Of a stretch of 64,000 nt of DNA, positions 1-10,200 are shown in pieces; positions within the stretch are counted from its first letter, which is position 1; each line of letters starts with the position of its first letter. The stretch spans positions 156,784,409 to 156,848,408 of the forward strand of contig BSWB01000002.1 of assembly GCA_033239125.1 (NCBI GenBank), in the 5' to 3' direction. The position numbers and the translations under genes are program-made. Origin of the DNA: Fagopyrum homotropicum (lineage: Eukaryota > Streptophyta > Magnoliopsida > Caryophyllales > Polygonaceae). The notes under the pieces are model-generated. The model ran no database searches and was not told the DNA's origin. It was given only the letters and a program-made list of their open reading frames with translations.

Positions 1-922
1 CACTAGTTCCCAAAAGGACTACGAAAGGCTTGATGTCTCACAAAGGGGGTACGTAGGTTGTCTAGCTATTCAAATGCTAGGTGCAGCCACACAAAAACAA
101 AAAAAATCACTAGTTCCCAAAAGAACTATGAAAGGCTTGATCCCTCACAAAGAGTTACCGTAGGCAATCTAGCTAGTCAAAATGCTAGATGCAGCCACAA
201 AAACCAACAAAATATTTTCTTTTCTTTGTTAGAAAGAAAAAAAGAATAAACAAAATACATCTACGAAAGATGAAAAGTTGAAGCCTTCTATGTCTAAATT
301 GCTCTACTTTGAGGATCATCCTCAAGCTTGATGGTAAATCCCAAATTCTTCTGAACAAAATTTCCTTTCAAGGAATAAATTTTTATATCTCCCCCAAAAT
401 TGGATCAAATTTACAATTGCTTCGCAATGTGAATTTTCTCATACTCTCAAATAAACAAACAAAAATGATATTTTTCCAAACTCCTTTATTTTTATCTCAA
501 ACAAAAAGAGATAAATCATATCGACTAAAGTCATCAAACTAATTGATCAATAAAGCACCCAAAAATTAAAAAGAGATATCTACAAAGTCTCCAAAGTCAA
601 TGACATGAAGCTCTCAAAACTAAACACTTGTCCGCCACAAAAAGGCCTTAAGTCAAATATCAAATATCAAAAATAAATTCCAAAGAAAAAATATTCATAT
701 GAAGTTCAAAGTTTTTATACCCATACTCTTGACCAATTGATTATGGGTAAATTTCATATCCAAACAAATTTTTGGTGGAACTATTCAAATATATACAATA
801 TGTTCCTCTTTCATGCATGCATGAATGAAACCAAATGGTTTCAAATACAAAGCGTCTTACAAGAAAAAATCTCGAACTTTAAACGTGTTTTATTCTCACA
901 CGCATAAAGTTCGGGGGGCAAC
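1..922. other. 3' internal end of an old LTR retroelement (non-coding)
   Basis: AT-rich, with no credible coding frame. Two repeat units near 10-85 and 115-200 share the frame 'ctacgaaaggcttgat ... tacgtagg ... gctaggtgcagccac'; a related frame recurs at 12986-13810. A purine-rich run near 910-921 (ttcggggggcaac) looks like a polypurine tract immediately before a TGTTTGGGGG start, so I read this as the 3' internal end of a plus-strand LTR element. Which family is not settled; Ty3/gypsy Tat-like is a guess. Confidence 0.35.
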
Positions 923-1724
923 TGTTTGGGGGTAAATTTTATGAATTCATATAATTCACCATCTTTTTATAAAATATCTAGAAATTATTTATATTTTACA
1001 CATGTGATTAATTTCTTAAAATTTAGCATAAAGCTAATTTAAAATTGGGTTTGTAAAAATGTAAAATCTAATAAATATTAGATAAGCTCAAGATTGTTTG
1101 GGCTTCTACCCATAACATATTTAGTACAAATGCTAATTATTTGTATAAATTAGCTAAAATACTAAATTTTTTGTTTTTTAAAATTAAGAAAAGAAAAGGT
1201 GGTGAAGAACACGTTCAATCACAAGTTTAAGAAAACAATAGTTTTCTTTTAAAAAAAATACTAAATGGGATTTAGTGGGAAGTTAATAAAACTTGCTTTA
1301 ACTTCCTATAACCTCTCTTCTTTGTTAAATATAAAAGGAAAATAAAAGAAGAAAAAAGGGGATAAAAAAAAAGAGAGATAATCTTTCTCTGTCTCTTCTT
1401 CCAAACATTTACAGAAGAACGAAGAAGAATAAAAATAAGAGATGAAGAGAAGGGAGCCACACAGCAAGTGATATCATCACTTTCTTGTTTTTGACTTTCC
1501 AAAGTTGATTTGCTTCCAAAATATTCATAGGCTCAAAAGCACATACATTTCAAAAGTTGATTTTCATTCAACTCAATCAAGCGCGGTTACCAGTCGATCG
1601 AAAGTAATGATCTTCTTCATGTTGAAGTTGTAGTTGGATGAAACCGTTGGGCTTCTCCGCTACACAAAAGTCGTGGTTGGTCGAAGTCGATGGATTCCGC
1701 CGCCACAAAAGTCGTGGTTGGTCG
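923..1724 (+). mobile_element. Candidate LTR of an old retroelement, left part, split by the copia insertion
   Basis: Begins TGTTTGGGGG just after a purine tract and continues, after removal of the copia element, at 11357. The right limit is uncertain, possibly near 13983 where 'actcaacaca' precedes different sequence. No second LTR is in the window, so length and family cannot be proved. The last 100 bases are a minisatellite with units containing 'gattccgccgccacaaaa' and 'gtcgtggttggtcg'. Confidence 0.35.
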
Positions 1725-2875
1725 TGAAATGCGGAATAGGCAGATAAAATAGTTTATCCAATACTCTAGAAGGGGGGGATGAATAGAGTATGGAAACTTT
1801 TCGCAATCTTAGGATAGGTAAGACCTTATCGAAAGAGATAAGACCTTATCAATTGAGATAAAGTCTTACTCGTAATTATAAGACCTTACACGTTTCTCTA
1901 AGATTGGAATTAAGTGTAAAGATTTAGACAAACCAGGAATATAAAGAACAGTAAAGGACACGCGATATGTTAACGAGGTTCGGTCACCAACACGACCTAG
2001 TCCCCGCCTAGGATTGATTCAACCCTAGGATTCAAGTAGCTTTATTTTCCTTCTTCTTGATGAGTTCCAGATACAATCTTCAGAAGACCTTCCCTCTTCT
2101 AAACTCAGAAGTCTTACACTTCCTATCTAGCAACTCACTCACTCGAAAAGAAAAACTAAAGTACTCCAGATACAACACTCGTATCCAACGTGTCTAGAAA
2201 TGATAACGGTTTGTATAATCCTAGTTGAATTGTACTATCAGCTCGAAAAAGATCTCACACTTCTTAGGGAAGTATAATGATGAAGCTTCGAATGTGAGAT
2301 CGGCTCTTTGTGAGATAAGTAGAATTTATCACTCGGGTTTCGAAGTAGGCAATGAATGTGTATTTTGTTTCTCCTTCCTTGTCTCTTTAAATAGGCAAGC
2401 GTATCAGCATTTTTGGGTTTAACGTTGAAGAAGATCTTGGCTGCATGATCTTAGGAGATCTTGGGTTGTTGAGATCTTGGGTTGTTGAGATTTTGTTTGT
2501 TGAAGTCAAGCGGTCAAAGTCAAGCACGGTTTGTTGAGGTTGAGGAAATCTTCCAATTTTATCTTAAGAAGATTTAATTAAAACAAATCAAAGATTTGTT
2601 AAAATCAAATCCCTTAAATAACTCAACAAGAAGGAAAAGCCACTTGGACGTACGTAACTCAATTGTAGTTTTTGTCCAGTTTTGGTAAGGTCTTACCAGT
2701 TTATGTAAGGCCTTACTGAAACCTGGAAACCAAGGTTTTCTGTAATATGGTAAGGCCTTACCTGACACTGTGAAGACTTTACCAACACTTGTAAGATCTT
2801 ACCAAAACCTGGAAACCAAGGTTTTGGCTTTCATCAACCATAAGTAATGTCTTATTTATCAAGGTGGAGTTAACA
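1725..2875 (-). repeat. 3' LTR of the copia element
   Basis: Near-identical to 10201-11351 and the same length. It holds two clusters of a TAAGRYCTTA-type palindrome, near 1810-1890 and 2690-2815, including the perfect 14-bp palindrome ggtaaggccttacc near 2754. Differences from the right copy are seen near 1935, 1941, 2415 and 2686. Confidence 0.95.
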
Positions 2876-2886
2876 ATCTCCCCCTT
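2876..2886 (-). other. Polypurine tract of the copia element
   Basis: In element orientation this is AAGGGGGAGAT, directly abutting the 3' LTR start TGTTAAC. Position and composition are those of the plus-strand primer for LTR retrotransposon reverse transcription. Confidence 0.85.
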
Positions 2887-3118
2887 GATGAAAGACAAAA
2901 CTTATGATCTATTTCCTGCATTTGAACAACACAACAACAAACAATATAATATAACATAAGCGCATATGTAGGATCAAATTTTGAAAACGATCGAATTAAT
3001 GCAAGTTTTTCAAAACCAAAAACAACCAAACCAAACCAAGAGTTTTCAAAACATTTCAAAAGACAAATATTCTCCCCCTTTTTGTCTTTCAGCAAGAAAA
3101 ATTTAGAACTTAAAAGGG

Positions 3119-4696
3119 TCAATCTTCATCATCCGAGACTTCAACCACTTCTTCAAACCATTGCCCGTAATTTGAAGAAGACCCAGCTCGTCTTTTACGA
3201 CAACGAGCACGCACTTTTTCCCTCCATCTCTTCTGTGCCTCACCAGTAGTGGTCCAAGCCATCATTTTGGCTAACTGTTTTTCCTGATCATTTCTGTATT
3301 TCTTAACTAAGCCATATTCCTCCACTGTCAAGATAGTCGGCTCAGGTTCAATGGGTCGAAGAATCCCTCTTTTTAGCACCTTACGTTCACAGTTGATGAC
3401 CACATTTTTACACACTTCTTGAATGTGTTCCACAGCATCCTCATCCAAAGGCATGATCGTAGTAGTTGCCCTATGAGCTAGAGATGTCAAAAACAATAAC
3501 TGGTTGAGCTTCTCATTAACAATTAACAACTTCTCATGCGTATCATCCTGTCTATCCACAATATCAGCACGAGCAGTGTTCAGATCTTTCCTCAGAGCAT
3601 CCACTTCAGCTTCTAAATCCTGAATTCTCTGTTCAGATGAGAGTTGAGCAGTTGATTGATGTTTCTTCAGAATCCAATCCCCAGACAAAGTTTTCTCAAC
3701 CCCAAGCCTTCCCCAACAGTCCTCATCAATTTGTCCCTTATGAAAAACCTTATCCTCATCTGTAGTATCAATTTCAAAGAACTCGAAGATCTTTGGAAAT
3801 AAATTGGCATAAGGAAGAGGGGCTGTCAAAGGGGTATTTACAGTGTGCAACATGTAGGATAAAATCAGGTTAGGGACATCAATAGCATACCCAGTAAGGA
3901 CCAAATCCAAAATTTCCAAGAGATTGTCAGTTACAATCTCTCTGGAGTGCTTTCGTGGTAAAACACACCTAGCAAGCAAGGTAAAAACAATTTTTGCCTC
4001 TAAAGTTAAGACATTATGGGTTTGTTTTTGCTTTGGCTTAGAGGAGGTAGCACCAGAAGGAATTGATTTCTCAAAAAATGTTTTCTGGGCATGGGCAAGA
4101 CACACAGTTTTAGATGGGTGAGTTTTGGTGTCAATTTCCTCAGGGACTCCTAAAATGATTGCTAAGGAAGAAGCAGTAAGAGTAATTGGACGTCCTTTGA
4201 TCTGGGAATGAAGAGTCAAAATCCCCTTTTCTCGGTGTGCAGTGAGGTTGACAAAGAAGAGACGAGTAAGACGAGGAAATGCAAAATCACCCAGATTAAA
4301 CAAACTCCATATATTAGAACATTTCAGCAGATTGACACACGGTAGATTCATAGACTCAAGGAATCGTTCATCAACATTTTCACAGAAACTCAGGGGACGA
4401 TTAGCAAAACCATCTTTCCACATTCCCGCTTTAGTATAGTTCAAGAACCAAGAAAAAGGTTCTTCACTACTAACCTCAAATCCAGACGGTGGTGATCGAA
4501 GACGATGTTGAGGTGTATCCTTTGCGGCTGGGGGATAAATGGGTTGAGCCACTTGCCGAGAAGGAGAGGGAGTAGACATCGAAGAATCGGAATCCGGATT
4601 ATACTCCTTTAGAACAGCTTTGCCTTTTCTAGCCGCCGATCGCTGCTTCTTGGATGTTGGAGCAGAGGACTGAGTCGAAGAACGTTTGGGAGCCAT
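3119..4696 (-). CDS. Extra ORF3 of the copia element (525 aa), function unknown
   Basis: An intact 525-residue frame between pol and the 3' LTR, the position where Sireviruses carry an env-like gene. The N-terminus is basic and Ser/Pro-rich (residues 1-60, with KKQRSAARKGK resembling a nuclear localisation signal). A central region (about 75-330) has the pattern of plant retrotransposon-associated 'putative plant transposon protein' domains (WSLFNLGDFAFPRLTRLFF, then ILGVPEE). A coiled coil spans about 355-400, followed by a very basic stretch (REKVRARCRKRRAG) and an acidic end (EVSDDED). I see no signal peptide or membrane segment, so an envelope role is not supported. Family assignment is from pattern memory only. 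Confidence 0.7.
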   Translation of the reverse strand: MAPKRSSTQSSAPTSKKQRSAARKGKAVLKEYNPDSDSSMSTPSPSRQVAQPIYPPAAKDTPQHRLRSPPSGFEVSSEEPFSWFLNYTKAGMWKDGFANRPLSFCENVDERFLESMNLPCVNLLKCSNIWSLFNLGDFAFPRLTRLFFVNLTAHREKGILTLHSQIKGRPITLTASSLAIILGVPEEIDTKTHPSKTVCLAHAQKTFFEKSIPSGATSSKPKQKQTHNVLTLEAKIVFTLLARCVLPRKHSREIVTDNLLEILDLVLTGYAIDVPNLILSYMLHTVNTPLTAPLPYANLFPKIFEFFEIDTTDEDKVFHKGQIDEDCWGRLGVEKTLSGDWILKKHQSTAQLSSEQRIQDLEAEVDALRKDLNTARADIVDRQDDTHEKLLIVNEKLNQLLFLTSLAHRATTTIMPLDEDAVEHIQEVCKNVVINCERKVLKRGILRPIEPEPTILTVEEYGLVKKYRNDQEKQLAKMMAWTTTGEAQKRWREKVRARCRKRRAGSSSNYGQWFEEVVEVSDDED

Positions 4697-5120
4697 CGTC
4701 GATTAGGGTTTGAGAATGAGAGAGACGAGAAGTCGGAGAGTTTAAAGAAGCGGAGAAGAGAATCCAAATAGGAGATCTTTGAAGATTTTATATAAGACGG
4801 AGAGAGAGAGAAGAAAATCTTTGTAAAATTTTAAGTAATTTTAAAAGATTAAAATTATAACCGAAAGATTTTCAAAAATAAAATTATCTATTAGTTATAT
4901 ATCTATTGAGATAATAACTAAAAGATTTGATCCAATTTAATCTTTTAAACAAAAATCAAGAACATACTATTATTTAGTAAGGCCTTGAGATGTATTGTAA
5001 GATCTTATTCTAAAGAATAAGATCAGTGTTTGTAACACTATTGTAGTAAGACCTTGAAATGCATGTTAAGGTCTTAATGTAGGGAATAAGATCAATATTG
5101 TAAAACAATAATTGCTCCCC
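4697..5120. other. Spacer between copia pol and ORF3 with repeated palindromes
   Basis: AT-rich non-coding stretch. Near 4975-5100 it contains four or more variants of the LTR motif (taaggccttgag, taagatcttatt, taagaccttgaa, taaggtctta). It could contain the leader or promoter for ORF3; nothing decides this. Confidence 0.5.
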
Positions 5121-8100
5121 CTACATTTGTGCCTCCCTGTTAAGCATACCAAGTTCTAACCTTATGAAGTTGAATCTCTCTTCGGGTAAAGGTTTTGTAA
5201 AGATATCGGCCAGTTGTAGATCGGTAGAAATGAATGTCAAAGACACATCACCTTTTTCTACATGATCACGTATAAAATGGTGTCTCACATCTATATGTTT
5301 CGTTCTTGAATGCTGTACAGGATTTTTCGAGATAGAAATAGCACTGGTATTGTCACATTTTATTGGTATATCTTTAAAGTTGAATCCAAGATCCTGGAGT
5401 TGTTGCGCAATCCATAGGATTTGCGAACAACAAGCTCCAGCAGCAATATATTCAGCTTCGGCTGTTGAGAGAGCCACTGAATTTTGCTTCTTGGAATGCC
5501 AACTTATTAGTGAAGTACCAAGAAATTGACAACACCCTGAAGTGCTTTTTCTATCCACTTTATATCCTGCAAAATCAGCATCGAAATATCCGATAAGACC
5601 GAAACTACTTTGTGTGGGATACCATAGACCTATATCTTTTGTACCATTAAGATATCTTAATATCCTTTTTACCGCAATAAGATGTGATTCCTTCGGGTTA
5701 GCTTGAAATCTAGCACACATACAAACACTAAACATAATGTCAGGTCTACTAGCAGTAAGATATAGTAAAGATCCGATCATACCTCGAAATTCCTTTTGAT
5801 TTACTTGTTTGCCGGTAAGATCTTGATCCAAAGAGAGAGTAGAGCTCATTGGTGTTTTAGCTGGTTTCAATTCATTCATCTTAAACTTCTTCAGAAGGTC
5901 TCTTGTGTACTTTCCTTGATTGAGGAATATGCCCTTTTTACTTTGATGTACTTGTAGTCCAAGAAAGAAGTTTAATTCTCCCATCATACTCATCTCAAAT
6001 TCCTTGCACATGATGTCAGAAAATTCCTTGCAAAGAGATTCATTAGTTGCTCCAAACAATATATCATCCACATAAATTTGAACAACAAGAATATTCTTTC
6101 CATGAGTTTTAATGAATAAAGTTTTGTCGATCAACCCTCTTTTGAAGTTATTTTCCAGAAGATATTTTGAAAGTCGCTCGTACCAAGCTCTTGGGGCTTG
6201 TTTTAAGCCGTAAAGAGCTTTGTCGAGCTTGAAAACATGATCTGGAAATTCATTACTTTCAAAGCCGGGAGGTTGAGCAACATAAACTTCTTCATCTAAA
6301 TAACCATTCAAAAAGGCGCATTTTACGTCCATTTGAAAAAGTTTAATACTCATGTAAGATGCAAAAGCAAGAAGTATGCGAATGGCTTCAAGCCTGGCTA
6401 CGGGAGCAAAAGTCTCCTCGTAGTCAATACCTTCCTCCTGATTGTAACCTTGAGCTACAAGACGAGCTTTATTTCGAATGACATTACCACTTTCATCAAG
6501 TTTATTTCGGAAAACCCATCTTGTCCCGATAACTGATTTGCCTTTGGGTCTTGCTGTAAGTGTCCATACTTTGTTTCGCTCGAACTCGTTTAGCTCATCT
6601 TGCATAGCAATAATCCAGTCGGGTTCTTGAAGAGCTTCAGTATATTTCTTAGGTTCTACAAGAGAAACAAACGCATGAAAAGCACACAAATCTTTTAATT
6701 TAGATCGAGTTTGTATTCCAGATGAGGGATCAGAAATAATATCCTGAGTTGAATGGGATGATGCATGTTTGAATTTCCTCCGGACATTTCTCTGATTGTA
6801 AACATCAGGTTCAGAATTTATAGGAAGTGGGGAAGATGGCTCTTGTGGCTCAGGTAGTGATGTATCTTCACGATTGGTTTCATTTGTAAGATCTTGAGGG
6901 GGTGCTTCAAGGTCTTGAGACCCATCTGTAAGATCTTGAGATGGTTTTGTAAGATCTTGAAATGGCTCTTGCATATTTCTGACGTTCTTATCAACTTCTT
7001 CTTCCTCTTCCTCATGTTTATTTAGATCAAGATCTACAAAGCTCTCACTCAAGATACCATTATCATTTTCATCAAACAAAACATGGATACTTTCTTCGAC
7101 TACTTTGGTACGTTTATTGTATACTCGATAAGCCTTGCTTTGAGTCGAGTATCCGAGAAATGTACCTTCGTCGCTACGAGCATCAAATTTTCCAAGATTA
7201 TCCTTCCCATTATTATGCACGTAACACGTACATCCAAATGGTTTAAAGTAAGATATACTTGGTTTTCTTCCTTTAAAAAGCTCATAAGGGGTTTTCTTTA
7301 AAATTGATCGAATCAAACATCTATTAAGAATGTAATTTGCTGTATTAACAGCTTCTGCCCAGTATGACTTAGGCAGATCATTCTCTAATAGCATTGTCCT
7401 AGACATTTCCTCTAGGGTGCGGTTCTTTCGTTCCACAACCCCATTTTGTTGAGGTGTTCTAGGAGCTGAAAAATTATGGGAAATACCATATTTCTCACAA
7501 AATGCATCAAAGTCTGATTGATCAAATTCTCTACCATGATCACTTCTAATAGAAACGATTGGTAGGTTTTTCAAAGTCTGTAATTCCTTACAAAGTTTTG
7601 AGAAGTATAAAAGTGCTTCAGATTTCATTTTTAGAAAGAAAACCCAAGTAAATCGAGAATAATCATCAACAATAACAAGAATATATTGCTTGCCTTTGGG
7701 AGATTTGACGCGCATAGGTCCACAAAGATCCATGTGGAGAAGTTCAAGAGGTCTAGTAGTACTTACCACTTGCTTCTTTTTGAAAGAACTACGAGTATGT
7801 TTACCTCTTGAGCAAGCATTGCATAATTCATCTACCTTGAACTTTAGGTCAGGAAGACCTCTTACAAGATCTTTTGATTTTAGTTTGTTAAGAGAATGTA
7901 GACTGATATGACCAAGTCGTCTGTGCCATAGTCTTGAGTCATCTGATAAGACCTTGAGACATTTTAGATTTGTCCCTGCAATTTGGTTAGTATTAACAGC
8001 ATAAATATTATTATCCCTGTGAGCTGTTAGCACTAAATTTCCTGTCATCTCATCTCGAACTTCACACTTCCTCTTGTCAAAGCTAACACAATTTCCTTTA

Positions 8101-8348
8101 TCACAAAGCTGAGAAACACTGAGAAGGTTATATTTTAAGTCATCCACCAAATAAACATCTTTAATATAATTATTTGAATTAAGACCAACATTACCGATAC
8201 CAAGAATGTCACATTTTCCTTTGTCACCAAGAGTTATAGTGCCAGTGATTTTCTTCATTAGAGTATCGAAAAGAGATTCTTTCCCACTCATATGTCTTGA
8301 ACAACCACTGTCCATTATCCATTTTTGAGTCTTGGTGATGTCCTGCAA
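5121..8348 (-). CDS. pol: Copia Pol polyprotein: protease, integrase, reverse transcriptase, RNase H
   Basis: About 1075 codons are open in the same frame as gag, which ends in one UGA at 8358-8360; the first codon after it that could be called a start is TTG, so Pol is probably made by readthrough. In order: aspartic protease (DSG at about 13-15); GAG-pre-integrase (WHRRLGH); integrase with HMDLCGPM, SDHGREF and NGVVERKNRT; an acidic linker in which QDLT/SQDL is repeated four times; RT with MDVKCAFLNG and catalytic YVDDILFG; RNase H with STAEAEY and DIFTKPLP. All key residues that I can identify are present. Copia-type order (integrase before RT). It reverse-transcribes and integrates the element. 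Confidence 0.95.
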   Translation of the reverse strand: MQDITKTQKWIMDSGCSRHMSGKESLFDTLMKKITGTITLGDKGKCDILGIGNVGLNSNNYIKDVYLVDDLKYNLLSVSQLCDKGNCVSFDKRKCEVRDEMTGNLVLTAHRDNNIYAVNTNQIAGTNLKCLKVLSDDSRLWHRRLGHISLHSLNKLKSKDLVRGLPDLKFKVDELCNACSRGKHTRSSFKKKQVVSTTRPLELLHMDLCGPMRVKSPKGKQYILVIVDDYSRFTWVFFLKMKSEALLYFSKLCKELQTLKNLPIVSIRSDHGREFDQSDFDAFCEKYGISHNFSAPRTPQQNGVVERKNRTLEEMSRTMLLENDLPKSYWAEAVNTANYILNRCLIRSILKKTPYELFKGRKPSISYFKPFGCTCYVHNNGKDNLGKFDARSDEGTFLGYSTQSKAYRVYNKRTKVVEESIHVLFDENDNGILSESFVDLDLNKHEEEEEEVDKNVRNMQEPFQDLTKPSQDLTDGSQDLEAPPQDLTNETNREDTSLPEPQEPSSPLPINSEPDVYNQRNVRRKFKHASSHSTQDIISDPSSGIQTRSKLKDLCAFHAFVSLVEPKKYTEALQEPDWIIAMQDELNEFERNKVWTLTARPKGKSVIGTRWVFRNKLDESGNVIRNKARLVAQGYNQEEGIDYEETFAPVARLEAIRILLAFASYMSIKLFQMDVKCAFLNGYLDEEVYVAQPPGFESNEFPDHVFKLDKALYGLKQAPRAWYERLSKYLLENNFKRGLIDKTLFIKTHGKNILVVQIYVDDILFGATNESLCKEFSDIMCKEFEMSMMGELNFFLGLQVHQSKKGIFLNQGKYTRDLLKKFKMNELKPAKTPMSSTLSLDQDLTGKQVNQKEFRGMIGSLLYLTASRPDIMFSVCMCARFQANPKESHLIAVKRILRYLNGTKDIGLWYPTQSSFGLIGYFDADFAGYKVDRKSTSGCCQFLGTSLISWHSKKQNSVALSTAEAEYIAAGACCSQILWIAQQLQDLGFNFKDIPIKCDNTSAISISKNPVQHSRTKHIDVRHHFIRDHVEKGDVSLTFISTDLQLADIFTKPLPEERFNFIRLELGMLNREAQM

Positions 8349-8357
8349 AACAGAAAA

Positions 8358-10142
8358 TCATCCTTTCCGGCTTGACCAATAAACAGAGTTAGATCCATTA
8401 TGGGGGTAGATCATGTTAGATGGCCTAGTCTCTTTGGGAACCCATATGTGTTTTACCCGTTCATTTAGACGTACAGGAAAGGTATTTCTAATAATGTATG
8501 GATCCGTTCTCCTATATGGACAGGTTTCTTTTACATGACCCTTTCTACAACAAAAGAAACACGTAGGAGATCTCCAATATCCTTTTGCTTTAACGAATGT
8601 GGTAGTGGGTTTAGCAGGAAAATTCCTGTTATATCCTATTCCACTTCGATTTAAGGATAATTGTTGTTCTCCAAGCATTTTATCAAGAGTAGCTTTAGAT
8701 TTAGTAAATTGCACAAGAGCTATTTGCTGTTCTTGACATTTTTCAAAAAGTTTCACTTTTTCAATCTCTAAGTCAGTATTACTGGTCTTAAGAGATGAGA
8801 GGTTTGCCTTTAGATCGGAATTTTCCAATCGTAAGGCCTTAACCTCAGTGTCAAGATCTGATTGTATGCTGTCAAGATCTTGAACTTTCAGCGAAAGCAT
8901 TCTTATGCAAGTTTCCTGATCATTGAGCTTTTCTTGTAAAATGTTGATTTCTTTGCTGTAAGATTCTTCATTAGAAATCATGTTTTTCAGTACTTCTGAT
9001 AAAACATCGATAGGACTAGATATAAGGTTTCTTACCATTTCATCCAAATGTTGATCTTGATTTTTGTCGGATTTTGCCATAAGACATAAGTTTGCATGAT
9101 CATCTTCAGAATCTGAATCACTTGAGGAGTCTGAATCGCTCCAAGCTGCTACCATGGCTTTCTTGCCAAATTCCTTTTTCTTGAATTTGTTCTTCTTCTT
9201 TTGAGGACATTCTTTAACCGGATGATCTGTTTCACCACATTCATAGCAATTTAGAACACGATTCTTCTTCACGGGATTAGAAGACTTACCTCTGTATTTA
9301 GAAGATCCAGCATTTTCTTTGTTTGAAAATTGCTTTTTCATTTTTAATATTCTAGTTAGTCCTCTTGTGATAAGAGCAAAAGGGTCTTCATCATCATCAT
9401 TTTCAGAATCCTCCAGTGGTTCCTCTTTCTTTGCCTTGAGTGCCAGATTCTTAATGTTTGTTGGCACATCCCCATCGTCCTCATTGAGGATCAATTCATG
9501 GGTGATTAATTTGCCTAGCAAATCATCAAGAGCGAGTGTATTGAGGTTTTGGGCTTCTTCTATAGCGGTTACCTTGGGACCCCATTTTGCTTTAGGCAAG
9601 CATCTAAGTATCTTTCTGACTTTTTCTTCATTGTTGAAAGTCTTTCCCAATGAGTCAAGATTGTTAATGATCTCCGTAAAACGGGTGAACATTACTTTGA
9701 CTGACTCATCTGGGATCATTTTAAACAATTCGTATTGCCTCAGAAAGATACTAATTTTGGTTTCTTTGACCTGGCTGGTTCCTTCATAGGTGACTACTAA
9801 TTTATCCCATATTTCTTTAGCAGATCTGCATGAAGATATACGATTAAATTCATCAGTACTCAAACCACAATATAAAAGATTAATAGCCTTGTAGTTTTTC
9901 GCCACGCTCTCAAGATCCTTCTGATTGAATTCAGCTTCTGTCTTGTTTACTGTTTTACCGTCGGGATCTTCTTTGGTAGGAGTGAGAGGTCCGTTCTTGA
10001 TAATATGCCACAGTTCCAAATCTTGATCGATGATAAACATCTGCATCAAAGATTTCCAGTGCATAAAATTGTTTCCTACAAAAAGAGGTGGTCGAGAGAT
10101 TGATCTTCCTTGTCCAAATCCGCCTTGACCTTCACCTGCCAT
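8358..10142 (-). CDS. gag: Copia Gag polyprotein
   Basis: A 594-residue capsid/nucleocapsid precursor starting at an ATG shortly after the primer site. The N-terminal copia Gag region (LFVGNNFMHWKSLMQMF) is followed by two CCHC zinc knuckles, CYECGETDHPVKEC near residue 299 and CFFCCRKGHVKETC near 527, separated by a long coiled coil at about 380-460. An acidic/Ser patch (SDSDSSSDSDSEDD) lies between the first knuckle and the coil. The long Gag with a second knuckle and coil is a Sirevirus trait. It ends at a UGA with pol continuing in the same frame. Confidence 0.93.
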   Translation of the reverse strand: MAGEGQGGFGQGRSISRPPLFVGNNFMHWKSLMQMFIIDQDLELWHIIKNGPLTPTKEDPDGKTVNKTEAEFNQKDLESVAKNYKAINLLYCGLSTDEFNRISSCRSAKEIWDKLVVTYEGTSQVKETKISIFLRQYELFKMIPDESVKVMFTRFTEIINNLDSLGKTFNNEEKVRKILRCLPKAKWGPKVTAIEEAQNLNTLALDDLLGKLITHELILNEDDGDVPTNIKNLALKAKKEEPLEDSENDDDEDPFALITRGLTRILKMKKQFSNKENAGSSKYRGKSSNPVKKNRVLNCYECGETDHPVKECPQKKKNKFKKKEFGKKAMVAAWSDSDSSSDSDSEDDHANLCLMAKSDKNQDQHLDEMVRNLISSPIDVLSEVLKNMISNEESYSKEINILQEKLNDQETCIRMLSLKVQDLDSIQSDLDTEVKALRLENSDLKANLSSLKTSNTDLEIEKVKLFEKCQEQQIALVQFTKSKATLDKMLGEQQLSLNRSGIGYNRNFPAKPTTTFVKAKGYWRSPTCFFCCRKGHVKETCPYRRTDPYIIRNTFPVRLNERVKHIWVPKETRPSNMIYPHNGSNSVYWSSRKG

Positions 10143-10186
10143 TAGTTAGCCTCACAGATAATAATATCTAAAAAGACGTGAGTTAG

Positions 10187-10198
10187 GCTCTGATACCA
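10187..10198 (-). other. Primer binding site (initiator Met tRNA) of the copia element
   Basis: Element-strand TGGTATCAGAGC begins two bases inside the 5' LTR boundary at 10201. This is the standard complement of the 3' end of plant initiator methionine tRNA used by copia elements. Confidence 0.95.
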
Positions 10199-10200
10199 AT

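Noticed and set aside
9319..9789. Plus-strand frame of 156 codons opposite copia gag
   Set aside because: Antisense shadow of gag; serine-rich because of the acidic Gag codons on the other strand.
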